From Cellvibrio japonicus Ueda107 (GTDB lineage: Bacteria; Pseudomonadota; Gammaproteobacteria; Pseudomonadales; Cellvibrionaceae): a DNA stretch of 64,000 bases. The notes under the pieces are model-generated. The model searched no databases. It saw nothing but the letters and a program-made list of their open reading frames with translations, and was not told where the DNA came from. Positions 16,396 to 25,375 of this stretch are shown piece after piece. The first letter of the stretch is position 1. Each line of letters begins with the position of its first letter. The DNA is taken from positions 4,286,501 to 4,350,500 of the forward strand of contig NC_010995.1 in assembly GCF_000019225.1 (NCBI RefSeq), read 5' to 3'. The position numbers and the translations under genes were made by a program.

Positions 16396-19125
16396 TTATG
16401 GCTTAAACATATCTTTCGCAAAGGAAATCAAATCTTCCCTGCTAACTGTATTAACAATTGCCATCTGCTCTTCGGCACAGGAGTTCAACTCAACACATCT
16501 TGGCGGTTTATTATTATCGTCATATGTATTAAGCTGATTAATTACCATTTTTTTTAGCGGCCGAATGTCCTCAGGAATATTGGAGGCCAGATTAGCTACA
16601 AAATCTCTTGTGAATTTATCATTCAATTGCTGAATTTTTTTGGCTTTCATTGTGTAACTTTCTGCAACTAACAATAGAGCTGGAGTGCCATCGATCAATT
16701 GAAACTGAACGTCTACATGATATCCAATGTTATGCACGGATCTCATTGTATAAAAATACTGTGCTTCAAGTAACGGAGCCATCATTTTTGCCAAGACTAC
16801 TGCGCGGCTCTCTTTACTGGCAGCAAAGAGAGCACTCACCACAACCTCACCATTACTTTTTACAGGCGCCACCAGATCCAACTTTGCCGGCAAGATAGCA
16901 GGCTTATTCCTATTATCGAAATACCCTTGGCTTTTGTTATCAACGACCGCTTTAAGTTTTTGAGTAAACAAGTTCATTTCAGCCTCAGAGACTGCACTCG
17001 TCGCATTTATCGAAACAAATATTTGCTTTAGATAAGCATTGTAAAACACTTTAAAATCTTGAACACTCACGTCCGAGCACTGCCATTGGTCATAGAAAGA
17101 CCATAATGGAATAGTATTAGTCTTATACGCATTAACGAACCTATCAGCAGCTTCTAACGAGTTTGTCAAACGCAAAAAATCCATCGTGCATGCATCCTGT
17201 AATGCAGATTCAATGGCTTGATCATCTACATTCAATTGATATAGCTTTTCAACCACGCGCATAACATAATCCAGTTGATCAATGGCCTCTTCTGCACTTC
17301 CCTCCAGCGCAATATTTACTCCACCAAAATCGTTAAAATCCATTTTACATGACTGATATCGCTGACAGGGCAAAGGTACATTGAGATTATCCATACCAAG
17401 TAGATTTTTTATTATTTGCAGATAAATGAAATCACTGTACTGATAAAGTGAAGTTAATGAATCTATATTTACCTTTAAAAAGGAAGCATCCAAGGAGCTC
17501 GGCTCTCGCTCAACAAAAAAAGCATTTGCGTTAAAGAGAAAGGGCGATTTTGGAGTAGATGCCATATCCGGCAAACCATGCCTAACCGGTTTTTTATCTG
17601 AACCGACCCATGCATCAAGATCTATTTCAGAATCAATTTTTATAGATTCACGCTCAGCAGAAAACTCAACGCCATCAAATTCTGACTTTATATTAAAATG
17701 ACCTTTTTCATTAAAACGAAATATCTTTGCGTGATTCACATTAATCTCACTTATGATATCTGCAACAAACCCATACCTGTCCCGAATAAGAGATTTCTTA
17801 GTAACATCCTGAGCAGATGCATACATAAGGCGCTCAAGCGGCCCATAAGGCATTATGGTATTCCAAGGGCTAATTCCGGATTTAGCCTCTTTATCCGCAG
17901 CAGTATAAATTTCCCCGATGTAAGCCTCGTTATTCAATATCTGGAAATGTGAAAAAAACATGCTTAAAACATCTTTTTCTTGAACCATCCCCTTATCAGT
18001 CAAATACATAAATACCGTCATTTCTGAAGAAAAATTATCTTCAGAAAGAATCTTTTGCAAGGGAAAAACACCCAAACTGTAAACAAACCCCGCCGACTCT
18101 AATTTTGATCTAATCGACCATCTATTTCTTTCAAAAAATAATTTATCAATCACTGAAGAAGAGAATGAATCCGATGTAAAAATTGGATAATTTAGCTGAC
18201 TCTTTAAAGGAACCTTAATAACCAAAACATTTTTTCTATCACCTTTAATGGTTATTTTTATCGGCCCTGCATTTTTTTCATTTGAAACAGGGCTTATGAC
18301 GGATCTTACTCTACTCGACCCACGTTTAATTACACCGAATTCCTTATTGATTAAATCTCTTACTTCATCAACACTTTTTTCTGTAATGACTACCACTTTT
18401 ATATTATCAGCAAAGTAGAAATCATTATGATGAGACATAAGTGCAGACTTAATGGTTTCTGTGTTAGTGGCAACTTGATAAAAGCTATTCTTGTTTCCCT
18501 GAAACAAACCAAATGCAGGATCATCCGTTTGCCTTGTAAGGTAATTAGCTCTATTTAACTTATAGTCTTCAAGCTGTGAATGCCCCCAAAACTCTGCATC
18601 CATAGCATTAATTTCATTTCTAATCGTTTGATTATCAAAAATGGGATGATGCAATGAATCTGCCAGTCGGCTCATCGCCATATCAAGATAATGATCATCA
18701 ATAACTATTTCATAGGTAGTATTTAACTCAGACATTATCCCTTTAACAACACCGCCATGCTTTCTTATAAATTTCCGCAGCTCTCCCGGCTCTGGATAGT
18801 TTTTTGAGCCGCCCATACCCACTATATGTTCCAACAAATGACTTAATCCCGGCATGGTTTCAGGATCATTTATCAGCCCGTTTTTTACCCCAACCAAAAT
18901 ATGAGACTGCTGTTGATTATTCCGATTAATAATCAGGGCCTCAATACCATTACGGAGAGTTATATGTTCGTAATTTGCTGAGTCAAACTCAGCCTTTGGT
19001 ATTGCCTGATGAATTACAATCGATTTTTGTTCCGAAAAATCTTTATATTCAATAAAGCAATATAGTAAAAATACAAATATGATTAATGATAAAAATCCAT
19101 GCTTAACCACTCTCTGAACTTGCAT
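16396..19125 (-). CDS. Membrane-anchored M16-family zinc metallopeptidase
   Basis: A 909-residue insulinase/pitrilysin-type peptidase. It has an N-terminal membrane segment (about residues 11-26), so the body probably sits in the periplasm. The inverted zinc motif HLLEH lies at residues 96-100 and the third ligand Glu is probably E178 (DAEF), with spacing like pitrilysin. Four M16 repeats fit the length. It diverges from the precursor operon and shares its AT-rich composition and island boundaries. It could trim the peptide, degrade leader or intracellular product, or provide immunity by cleaving re-imported peptide. These roles are inferred; the family is clear. Confidence 0.88.
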   Translation of the reverse strand: MQVQRVVKHGFLSLIIFVFLLYCFIEYKDFSEQKSIVIHQAIPKAEFDSANYEHITLRNGIEALIINRNNQQQSHILVGVKNGLINDPETMPGLSHLLEHIVGMGGSKNYPEPGELRKFIRKHGGVVKGIMSELNTTYEIVIDDHYLDMAMSRLADSLHHPIFDNQTIRNEINAMDAEFWGHSQLEDYKLNRANYLTRQTDDPAFGLFQGNKNSFYQVATNTETIKSALMSHHNDFYFADNIKVVVITEKSVDEVRDLINKEFGVIKRGSSRVRSVISPVSNEKNAGPIKITIKGDRKNVLVIKVPLKSQLNYPIFTSDSFSSSVIDKLFFERNRWSIRSKLESAGFVYSLGVFPLQKILSEDNFSSEMTVFMYLTDKGMVQEKDVLSMFFSHFQILNNEAYIGEIYTAADKEAKSGISPWNTIMPYGPLERLMYASAQDVTKKSLIRDRYGFVADIISEINVNHAKIFRFNEKGHFNIKSEFDGVEFSAERESIKIDSEIDLDAWVGSDKKPVRHGLPDMASTPKSPFLFNANAFFVEREPSSLDASFLKVNIDSLTSLYQYSDFIYLQIIKNLLGMDNLNVPLPCQRYQSCKMDFNDFGGVNIALEGSAEEAIDQLDYVMRVVEKLYQLNVDDQAIESALQDACTMDFLRLTNSLEAADRFVNAYKTNTIPLWSFYDQWQCSDVSVQDFKVFYNAYLKQIFVSINATSAVSEAEMNLFTQKLKAVVDNKSQGYFDNRNKPAILPAKLDLVAPVKSNGEVVVSALFAASKESRAVVLAKMMAPLLEAQYFYTMRSVHNIGYHVDVQFQLIDGTPALLLVAESYTMKAKKIQQLNDKFTRDFVANLASNIPEDIRPLKKMVINQLNTYDDNNKPPRCVELNSCAEEQMAIVNTVSREDLISFAKDMFKP

Positions 19126-19337
19126 AATAATAAATCCATTATTAACTATAAAATTTTATATACCCCAATAAAGTAGGGCATTTAAGCTACCCAAAGACTC
19201 ACAACACATTGCTCTGGATAATTTTTGTATGTTAGTGTACGTCCGCTGATCATGATTCAGCAATCAGAAATTTAAATCAAAAAAATATGATTTAAATTTT
19301 AATAATTGAAAATCAATCTTAATCAAGGAGTAAGCAA
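19126..19337. promoter_or_regulatory. Divergent promoter region of the peptide island, with a 12-bp-arm palindrome
   Basis: This 212-bp AT-rich gap separates the M16 gene from the precursor gene. Arms AAATTTAAATCA (19268-19279) and TGATTTAAATTT (19288-19299) pair perfectly around 8 nt. They sit about 40 bp before the precursor start, so they are either an operator or a 5'-UTR hairpin. A strong Shine-Dalgarno AAGGAG lies 7 nt before the precursor ATG. No convincing -35/-10 pair or Fur box was found. Confidence 0.5.
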
Positions 19338-19700
19338 ATGGAAGCTTATCAATTCCGTTTTTTGTCTGAAGAAGAATTATTAATAGTATCCGGTGGTTTA
19401 ACTGCAGCAGAGGAGGCCGAAAGGGAAGCGTTACGTCGCCAACAAGAGCAAAATCGTCCTGTTGAAGAAGTTACAGTGACTGGTTACCGAATTCCCTCAG
19501 ATGGTAATCATATAAGCTACGCGGATTATGCAAACATGATGCATGGCAGAGCAAATGCCAGTATGACTATAGGTAATGGGAAGGGTGGAGTAACTATAGG
19601 GGGAGACAAAGGAGTCTATATACCACCAATGTCAAGTTATATGTCTTATATGCAAGGGCAAAAAACAAGTGATTCGGGGTGTCAAACTTGCCATTATTAA
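19338..19700 (+). CDS. Double-glycine-leader precursor peptide (microcin/RiPP-like)
   Basis: A 120-residue peptide probably cut after GG at residues 19-20 by the C39 domain of the exporter two genes further on. The leader matches the double-glycine consensus: L at -12, S at -11, E at -8, L at -7, V at -4, then SGG. The core of 100 residues has three parts. A charged Glu/Arg/Gln helix (21-41) is followed by VEEVTVTGYR (42-51), which looks like the TonB box and N-terminal motif of TonB receptors. A Gly/Ser/Tyr/Met-rich tail ends SDSGCQTCHY with Cys115 and Cys118. It lacks the Ser-rich C-terminus of siderophore microcins. First gene of the operon, with an excellent ribosome-binding site and a hairpin after it. 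No homologue is recognised; its function as a bacteriocin is inferred. Confidence 0.8.
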   Translation: MEAYQFRFLSEEELLIVSGGLTAAEEAEREALRRQQEQNRPVEEVTVTGYRIPSDGNHISYADYANMMHGRANASMTIGNGKGGVTIGGDKGVYIPPMSSYMSYMQGQKTSDSGCQTCHY

Positions 19701-19709
19701 GTAACTAAT

Positions 19710-19748
19710 CATTATGGTCACTCAGTAATTATATGAGTGACCATAATG
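19710..19748 (+). promoter_or_regulatory. Hairpin between the precursor and the biosynthetic genes
   Basis: CATTATGGTCACTCA (19710-19724) pairs perfectly over 15 bp with 19734-19748 around a 9-nt loop. There is no T-run, so it more likely lets some transcripts stop or stabilises the precursor mRNA end, giving more precursor than enzyme. This arrangement is common in bacteriocin operons. Confidence 0.65.
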
Positions 19749-19827
19749 CAATGGAAAATTGAAAAAATCATATATCACCGCCGTTTAGGTGGGAGACTTT
19801 TGAAATATTAATGGATACCGGTGTTTC

Positions 19828-21537
19828 ATGAGGGAGCCTTCTTTAGATAATTATCTGCTACGACCAGTTCAATTTAAGACATGCAAAGTCGAAGATTCAA
19901 CACTTTTATGGAGAATCGATGATCCTCAATACTGGAACGATTTAAAACTTATATCGCCTGAAACATTTCTTGAGCGTTATTCTTACGCAAACAATAAGAG
20001 TCCCTCCTTTGTCGATATAAAATTTGATAAAAATAAAGTGAAGCATCTCACTGCGGAGCAGTATGGCGGTGATGGAGTATCAAAAAACGGAGGTGGGGCA
20101 AGGTGCGGAAACATTGATTGCTTTCAACTGAAAGGAATCGGTGTGAATCCCTTGTTGGGTACTTATGACCGATTTGGAAATTCCAATGGAATTTACTCGG
20201 TACATGAGGCGCTACGCGAAATTATCTACACTATGCTATTTGATTACATTTTCCCAGGAAAGGTCGTTAAAATTCTTGGGTTAATCAACTTGGGGGAATC
20301 AACCCACGCCGATCCATCATTTGATATCAGGCTTCCTCTAGTTATTTCAGTCAGGGAAAAGTGCGTTAGGCCGGCACATTTTTTCCGGGCTCCTCATTTT
20401 GAGCCACGAAAAGAAGATAGGAGTAGAATAGTATCTGATATTGCCAGAGTCAGGTATGCATGGATGCAGCTTTCAAAAGAATTGCCACATCATCAGCAGG
20501 CAATCAATTTGATGTATGATTTTCTCTCCACTTCTGCAGAAATGTTTGCCCGAGCATTTATTCACCGATTTGCTCATGGCGCCATATCTCCCTCAAATTT
20601 ATCCATTACTGGAAAATGGCTGGATTTGACCAACGCCTCGTTTATCAATGGATGCCAAAACTATCAAGCAGCGAAAGATACAATAGCGTTTTCTCGTGAG
20701 CTCGATAATGTATTTTTAATTGCCAATCAATTTTTAGTGGAATGTGAAAAGTATTGCCAAACTTCTTTGGAGTATCACAGGGGCCAGCTTTACTTTTATT
20801 ATTTCACCAGGCTATTGAATGAGAAGTTAAATAATCTTCCTGAATTATTTGGCCTGGATTGCGTTAATCAACAAATATTTCCGCATTTTCATGAAAGACT
20901 GCTGACAGAATATACTGCATTTTTAATGTCAAGTATGACGTTATCTGTTGGTGCGCCGGGCCGGGACTTTGACAGCAGCGTATTGGATTATATTGTTAGT
21001 CGGTTTCATGAAGCGTCGGCAAGAAAGGGAAATCTGTATCTGATGCTGGAACAGTATTATCACGATAACTTCCCCTCATTTAAAGACTTTGAATCGTCAT
21101 TGATATTTTGTTTCATTCGCTCGGTTAAGCGAATAATTTACTCAAGGATATTTATGTCAGAACCGGTCCAGAGGACGGTTTATGATTGTGTAGCCCAGCA
21201 CCATTTTAGAAAAATTAATGAATTGGTCAATCAATATGGCGCTATTTCTAAAGCGATGTTTGATAAGAACGGCGAGCAACAAAAACTTATTGTCATTGAT
21301 GCTGGATCAACCAGATTAATGTTCGATAAGTTGGCTGGCCATTTTGAATACTGTTCTTTATTTTGCAAAATGCGCGTTATCTCACTCGACAATTTTCACC
21401 TAGCGGAGATGAATATTGATGACAATTATGACGGCGTAGTCAAGAAAATTGAGGAAGATAGGCTGTTGATGAAAACGCTAGAAGATTTTTGTTTCAGGTT
21501 ATCACATCAAAAAATGGAAAATACACATGATGTTTGA
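19828..21537 (+). CDS. SelO-like (protein adenylyltransferase fold) enzyme 1 of the peptide operon
   Basis: A 569-residue protein. Motifs align by eye with the pseudokinase AMPylase SelO/YdiU: a glycine-rich loop (GGDGVSKNGGGARCGN, 80-95), FQLKGIGVNPL with Lys102, SVHEAL with Glu127, VREKCVRPAHF (175-185), HGAISPSNLSI (250-260) and WLDLTNASF with Asp266. SelO uses the equivalents of Lys102, Glu127, Asn257 and Asp266 to bind ATP and metal; its proposed catalytic Asp is Ser256 here. The C-terminal 300 residues are not recognised. Known SelO transfers AMP to hydroxyl side chains; in microcin E492 the MceI/MceJ pair couples the peptide C-terminus in an ATP-dependent reaction. I infer adenylation of the precursor. 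It overlaps the next gene by 11 nt. No clear ribosome-binding site precedes the ATG. Confidence 0.7.
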   Translation: MREPSLDNYLLRPVQFKTCKVEDSTLLWRIDDPQYWNDLKLISPETFLERYSYANNKSPSFVDIKFDKNKVKHLTAEQYGGDGVSKNGGGARCGNIDCFQLKGIGVNPLLGTYDRFGNSNGIYSVHEALREIIYTMLFDYIFPGKVVKILGLINLGESTHADPSFDIRLPLVISVREKCVRPAHFFRAPHFEPRKEDRSRIVSDIARVRYAWMQLSKELPHHQQAINLMYDFLSTSAEMFARAFIHRFAHGAISPSNLSITGKWLDLTNASFINGCQNYQAAKDTIAFSRELDNVFLIANQFLVECEKYCQTSLEYHRGQLYFYYFTRLLNEKLNNLPELFGLDCVNQQIFPHFHERLLTEYTAFLMSSMTLSVGAPGRDFDSSVLDYIVSRFHEASARKGNLYLMLEQYYHDNFPSFKDFESSLIFCFIRSVKRIIYSRIFMSEPVQRTVYDCVAQHHFRKINELVNQYGAISKAMFDKNGEQQKLIVIDAGSTRLMFDKLAGHFEYCSLFCKMRVISLDNFHLAEMNIDDNYDGVVKKIEEDRLLMKTLEDFCFRLSHQKMENTHDV

Positions 21538-21988
21538 TGAAAATCAGCATAGGGACTTCTTCTACATGTGCGACATTGCTATGCAGGCCAATGGCGACTC
21601 CTCAATGAATGAAACCACGTTCAGTTTCATCAGAAAATCGGTAATAACCAATCATTATCATGTCTTTTATGGTGAGGCCGGACTTCCTGCGGGTTACCTT
21701 ATTTGGGCAAGGGCTGGCAGGGAAACGATTCTTGGATTTCAACGAACAGGTGATTTTTTTACCTCCCTGGAGCAGTGGAACGAGGGCGGCATATTTTTCA
21801 TACTGGATATCCGATTTTCTGGCAGGACTATTGGCAAAAACAATCTGGCCGAGTTAAAACAGTTGTTAAGGAAGGAAAGAATTTTTGCCCATATGAAAAA
21901 CACTATGTTGACCTTGTCCCAAAGGAAAGGAGCATTTCGCAAGAGGGTAAATCCTTTAACATTACTAAAACTCAAGGAAAACGTGTAG
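21527..21988 (+). CDS. HlyC-like toxin-activating acyltransferase homologue (MchD/MceI type)
   Basis: A 153-residue protein resembling HlyC and the microcin tailoring proteins MceI/MchD. AGLPAGYLIWA (51-61) matches the NYPVAYCSWA region of HlyC, and GIFFILDIRFSG (88-99) matches KWFIDWIAPFG, with Asp94 near catalytic Asp92 of HlyC. The segment that should hold the catalytic His (GDSSMNETTF, 23-32) has none, so the chemistry may differ or the protein may be a partner subunit. It overlaps the SelO-like gene by 11 nt and ends 2 nt before the exporter, which indicates tight co-translation. In siderophore microcins the HlyC-like protein and its large partner act as a complex. Similarity was judged by eye and is modest. 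Confidence 0.65.
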   Translation: MMFDENQHRDFFYMCDIAMQANGDSSMNETTFSFIRKSVITNHYHVFYGEAGLPAGYLIWARAGRETILGFQRTGDFFTSLEQWNEGGIFFILDIRFSGRTIGKNNLAELKQLLRKERIFAHMKNTMLTLSQRKGAFRKRVNPLTLLKLKENV

Positions 21989-21990
21989 CA

Positions 21991-24114
21991 ATGGAGTCGG
22001 TCAGTAATCTTCTTCATTTTTCAAAGAAAAACCGCCTCCCCGTTATATTTCAGTCAGAAGCATCTGAGTGTGGGTTGGTATGTGTGCTTATGATCGCTGC
22101 TTACTATGGGCATAAAATTGACCTGGCAACAGCGAGAAGTCAGTTTAGTGTTTCATCAAAAGGGTTGAATCTCAAAGGGGTGATAGACATAGCCCAACAT
22201 TTACATTTGCAGGCAAGGCCAATAAGGGCCGAATTAGCCTATCTGCAAAAAATGAATCTTCCCGCAATCGTGCACTGGAATTTAAACCATTTTGTTGTGT
22301 TGTCGAAAATAACCGATGACTATGCCGTCATTCATGACCCGGCAAAAGGGAAGGTAAAACTTAAAATTTCCGATTTTTCATTATCGTTTACGGGTGTTGC
22401 AGTCGAGCTATTCCCTACCAATGATTTCAAAAGAAGAGAAGAAGTAACCTCCCTTAAAATTTCAGATTTCTGGTCGAATATGACAGGTCTGAAAAGAAAT
22501 ATTGTGAGTATATTTATTCTCTCGCTTGCCTTACAGCTGTTTGCTATTGCAGCCCCATTACTTCAGCAGGTTGTAGTAGATGATGCGATTTCCAATAAGG
22601 ACAATGAACTGCTTATTGTTTTATGCATTGGATTTTTTTTAGTCAATTGCTTTCAGCAATTAATAAGTTACCTTCGGTCTAAAATATCGCTTTATTTTAC
22701 CAATTTATTAGGATTTCAGTTGTCGGCAAATCTGACCCGGCATATGTTGAGATTACCTATCTCTTTTTTCGAAAAGCGAACAATTGGCGATATAACGACA
22801 CGATTCTCTTCTCTTGGCCCTATAGAGTCGTTATTGACATCAGGATTAATAGCCATCGTGCTGGATAGCGTGATGTTTGTGGTCGCGTTACTCATGTCTT
22901 TTTTGTATTCGGCCAAATTAACAATGATTGTTATATGCCTGCTTTTTATTGGCTTTGTCATAGATTTAGTCGTCTTTCCCTATAGGAAATCGATGGAAGA
23001 AAAGATAATCGAACTGTCAGCAAAAGAAAGTACAGTGTTTTTGGAAAATATACGGGCAGCGAAAATAATTAAAATATTTGGACAAGAAACCTGTCGGGAA
23101 AGAATATGGTTGAATAGAAAAGCAGATTTTAATAATTCCTCAATTGAGCTGGCAAATTTCGATATAAACTTTGGATTCTTTGTGTCATTTTTTGGAATAA
23201 TTTCATCTGTTATGATGTTGTATATTGGTGCCCAAATGGTAATCAAGGGAGAGTTTACCATTGGGATGCTGTTCGCTTATCAGGCATATTCGGGCCAGTT
23301 TTCAGGTCGCCTTTCAGCATTATTCGGACACTTTCTTTCATTTAAAATGCTGAACCTTCACCTGACGCGGTTGTCCGATATCGCCCATCATGAAGCAGAA
23401 ACAAATACGCTATCGTCTGCTGGTTATACGCAACTGCCTGACAATAAAATTTCTACTGTCAGGTTTGAAAATCTTTCCTTCCGTTATGCCGATAATGAAC
23501 CCTGGGTTTTGAAGGATGTTAATGTAGAAATAAACGATGGTGATATGCTCGCTTTTGTAGGGCCTTCCGGGCAAGGAAAGTCGACGCTGTTAAAACTGCT
23601 GATTGGACTTTTAAAGCCAACAGAAGGCGCAATCTATATCAATAATATTGATTTAACTCGATTGGACCCGAATGAATACCGGAAAATGTTAGGCGTCATC
23701 ATGCAGGATGATAGTCTTTTATCGGGAACCATCAGGGAGAATATAACCTTCTTTGATCAACAGACTGATGAAGAGGCGTTAACAGAAGCAGCGAAAATCG
23801 CTTGCATTGATGGTGATATCCTGAAATTCCCCATGGGATATAACACCTTGGTGGGAGAAATGGGGTCAGCCCTTTCTGGTGGACAAAAGCAACGAATCTA
23901 TTTTGCAAGAGCGATTTACAGGAAGCCCAATCTTCTCATGCTTGACGAAGGCACGGCAAACCTGGATGTGCCAACGGAGATCGCCATTGCAAACACAATA
24001 AAAGCATACGCCGGAATTAGAATTGTCGTGGCTCACCGACCGGCCTTGGTAGAAATAGCATCCAGGGTTTTCCTGGTTGATAACACCAGAGTGATCGAGT
24101 TCAAGGAGCGATAA
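21991..24114 (+). CDS. Peptidase-containing ABC transporter (C39 domain, PCAT type)
   Basis: A 707-residue bacteriocin-type exporter that cuts the double-glycine leader and exports the core. The C39 domain (1-130) has oxyanion Gln21, catalytic Cys27 (SECGLVC), His100 (NHFVVL) and Asp116 (IHDPAKG). A six-helix membrane domain follows (about 165-450). The ATPase has GPSGQGKST (Walker A), LSGGQKQR (signature), LLMLDEGTANLD (Walker B) and VAHRP (H-loop). The ATG at 21991 is preferred because it gives a standard C39 N-terminus and lies 2 nt after the previous stop; the in-frame extension upstream overlaps that gene. Comparable to MchF/CvaB. It needs the HlyD-type partner next to it and an outer-membrane TolC not seen here. 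Confidence 0.93.
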   Translation: MESVSNLLHFSKKNRLPVIFQSEASECGLVCVLMIAAYYGHKIDLATARSQFSVSSKGLNLKGVIDIAQHLHLQARPIRAELAYLQKMNLPAIVHWNLNHFVVLSKITDDYAVIHDPAKGKVKLKISDFSLSFTGVAVELFPTNDFKRREEVTSLKISDFWSNMTGLKRNIVSIFILSLALQLFAIAAPLLQQVVVDDAISNKDNELLIVLCIGFFLVNCFQQLISYLRSKISLYFTNLLGFQLSANLTRHMLRLPISFFEKRTIGDITTRFSSLGPIESLLTSGLIAIVLDSVMFVVALLMSFLYSAKLTMIVICLLFIGFVIDLVVFPYRKSMEEKIIELSAKESTVFLENIRAAKIIKIFGQETCRERIWLNRKADFNNSSIELANFDINFGFFVSFFGIISSVMMLYIGAQMVIKGEFTIGMLFAYQAYSGQFSGRLSALFGHFLSFKMLNLHLTRLSDIAHHEAETNTLSSAGYTQLPDNKISTVRFENLSFRYADNEPWVLKDVNVEINDGDMLAFVGPSGQGKSTLLKLLIGLLKPTEGAIYINNIDLTRLDPNEYRKMLGVIMQDDSLLSGTIRENITFFDQQTDEEALTEAAKIACIDGDILKFPMGYNTLVGEMGSALSGGQKQRIYFARAIYRKPNLLMLDEGTANLDVPTEIAIANTIKAYAGIRIVVAHRPALVEIASRVFLVDNTRVIEFKER

Positions 24115-24118
24115 ACAA

Positions 24119-25375
24119 TTGAAATTATTCAGAGACGAAGCCATCGAAAACCAAAAAGGTAAGGTGTATGGCGACATCGTTTTATCCGCCCCTAAAATGT
24201 ATAAATATTACATTGTTGTGATTGTCATATTACTCGTTGTTGCGCTGTTTTTTTTATGGCTTGGAAAATACAACAGAAAAGAAATTGTAAGTGGTTATAT
24301 TGATCCTGTTGATGGTGTCATTAAAGTAATTGCGGATGAACCTGCGGTTATCGATAAAATTTTAGTGTCCGAAGGAGCGCAAGTTAAGAAGGGAGAGCCA
24401 TTGATTGTTTTCAACAGGGGAAAATCAACGCTGTCAAATAAAGTGGTATCTGATGAAATAGTTACGTCCTTGCAAAAGGAAATTGATCTTGTCGATCAAC
24501 TTATTTTGGCTGTTAATCAAAAGTCTGATGCCTCCATACTTCAAACAGAAGAGGCCATTAAGTCACATTATGCAGCCATTAAAAGTCTTTCCTTGGAACA
24601 AACGATAATAAATGATGCGATCGGTTTAATTGAAAGAAAGAAAAATAGATTGTTGAAACTGAAAAAATCTGGATTTGTATCAGAAATAGACGTTGAAAAT
24701 GTCGATCTTGAATATGTCAATCTGGCAATGGAAATTGCCAGGGTAAAAAGAGAGATAACAAACCTGGAAAATCTTATTTCGGAGCGACGCAGGGCACTTG
24801 ATGTTGAAAGCCAAAACTGGAAGGTTGAAATTCTCAATTTAAATCAACGAAAAGAGGGAATTACCAAAGAACTCATAAACGCTTCGGTTATGAATAGTTA
24901 CACAGTTCGATCACCCATTGATGGCGTGATTGATAATGTATTTGAAAATGCAGGTCGACAAATTTTCCCTGGGGCGCCTGTATTAACGGTACGTAAAGCT
25001 CATGCCGAAATGATTGCAAGACTTATTGTTCCAGTAAAATCGTCCGGTTTAATATCAACAGGTCAGAAAGTTTTTTTACGAATGGATGCATTTCCCTACC
25101 AGCGTTATGGTGTGATAAGTGGCACGATCAGGCGTATTTCTACCAGTCCAATGACACCCGGTCAGCTGGAAATGCCTATTACTGTTGGTGAATCGTTTTA
25201 TGTGGTTGATGTAGAACTGAAGAATGCTCAAAAAAAGGATGGAAATGCCGGACTGATTTTGAAAGTGGGTATGACATTGAAAGCGGAAATTATTATCGAG
25301 CGTCATTCCTTGTTATCATATTTATTATCTCCTCTTAAATCCGTTACAAAGCAATATGAGGTTAACCCATCTTGA
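24119..25375 (+). CDS. HlyD-family membrane fusion protein of the peptide exporter
   Basis: A 418-residue periplasmic adaptor linking the C39 exporter to an outer-membrane channel. It has a single N-terminal membrane helix (about residues 28-47), a split lipoyl/barrel-sandwich region (ADEPAVIDKILVSEGAQVKKGE and YTVRSPIDGVIDNV) and a long coiled-coil hairpin rich in Leu/Glu/Lys between them. It matches the size and layout of MchE/CvaA. The start is TTG, 4 nt after the exporter stop. Its stop overlaps the TTG of the second SelO-like gene. Confidence 0.88.
   Translation: MKLFRDEAIENQKGKVYGDIVLSAPKMYKYYIVVIVILLVVALFFLWLGKYNRKEIVSGYIDPVDGVIKVIADEPAVIDKILVSEGAQVKKGEPLIVFNRGKSTLSNKVVSDEIVTSLQKEIDLVDQLILAVNQKSDASILQTEEAIKSHYAAIKSLSLEQTIINDAIGLIERKKNRLLKLKKSGFVSEIDVENVDLEYVNLAMEIARVKREITNLENLISERRRALDVESQNWKVEILNLNQRKEGITKELINASVMNSYTVRSPIDGVIDNVFENAGRQIFPGAPVLTVRKAHAEMIARLIVPVKSSGLISTGQKVFLRMDAFPYQRYGVISGTIRRISTSPMTPGQLEMPITVGESFYVVDVELKNAQKKDGNAGLILKVGMTLKAEIIIERHSLLSYLLSPLKSVTKQYEVNPS

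Noticed and set aside
19126..19337. Fur box upstream of the precursor
   Set aside because: Only weak, short matches in AT-rich DNA; not enough to support iron control as in siderophore microcins.
21775..21990. N-terminal extension of the C39 transporter
   Set aside because: Lies within the preceding HlyC-like gene; the C39 domain starts normally at the ATG at 21991.
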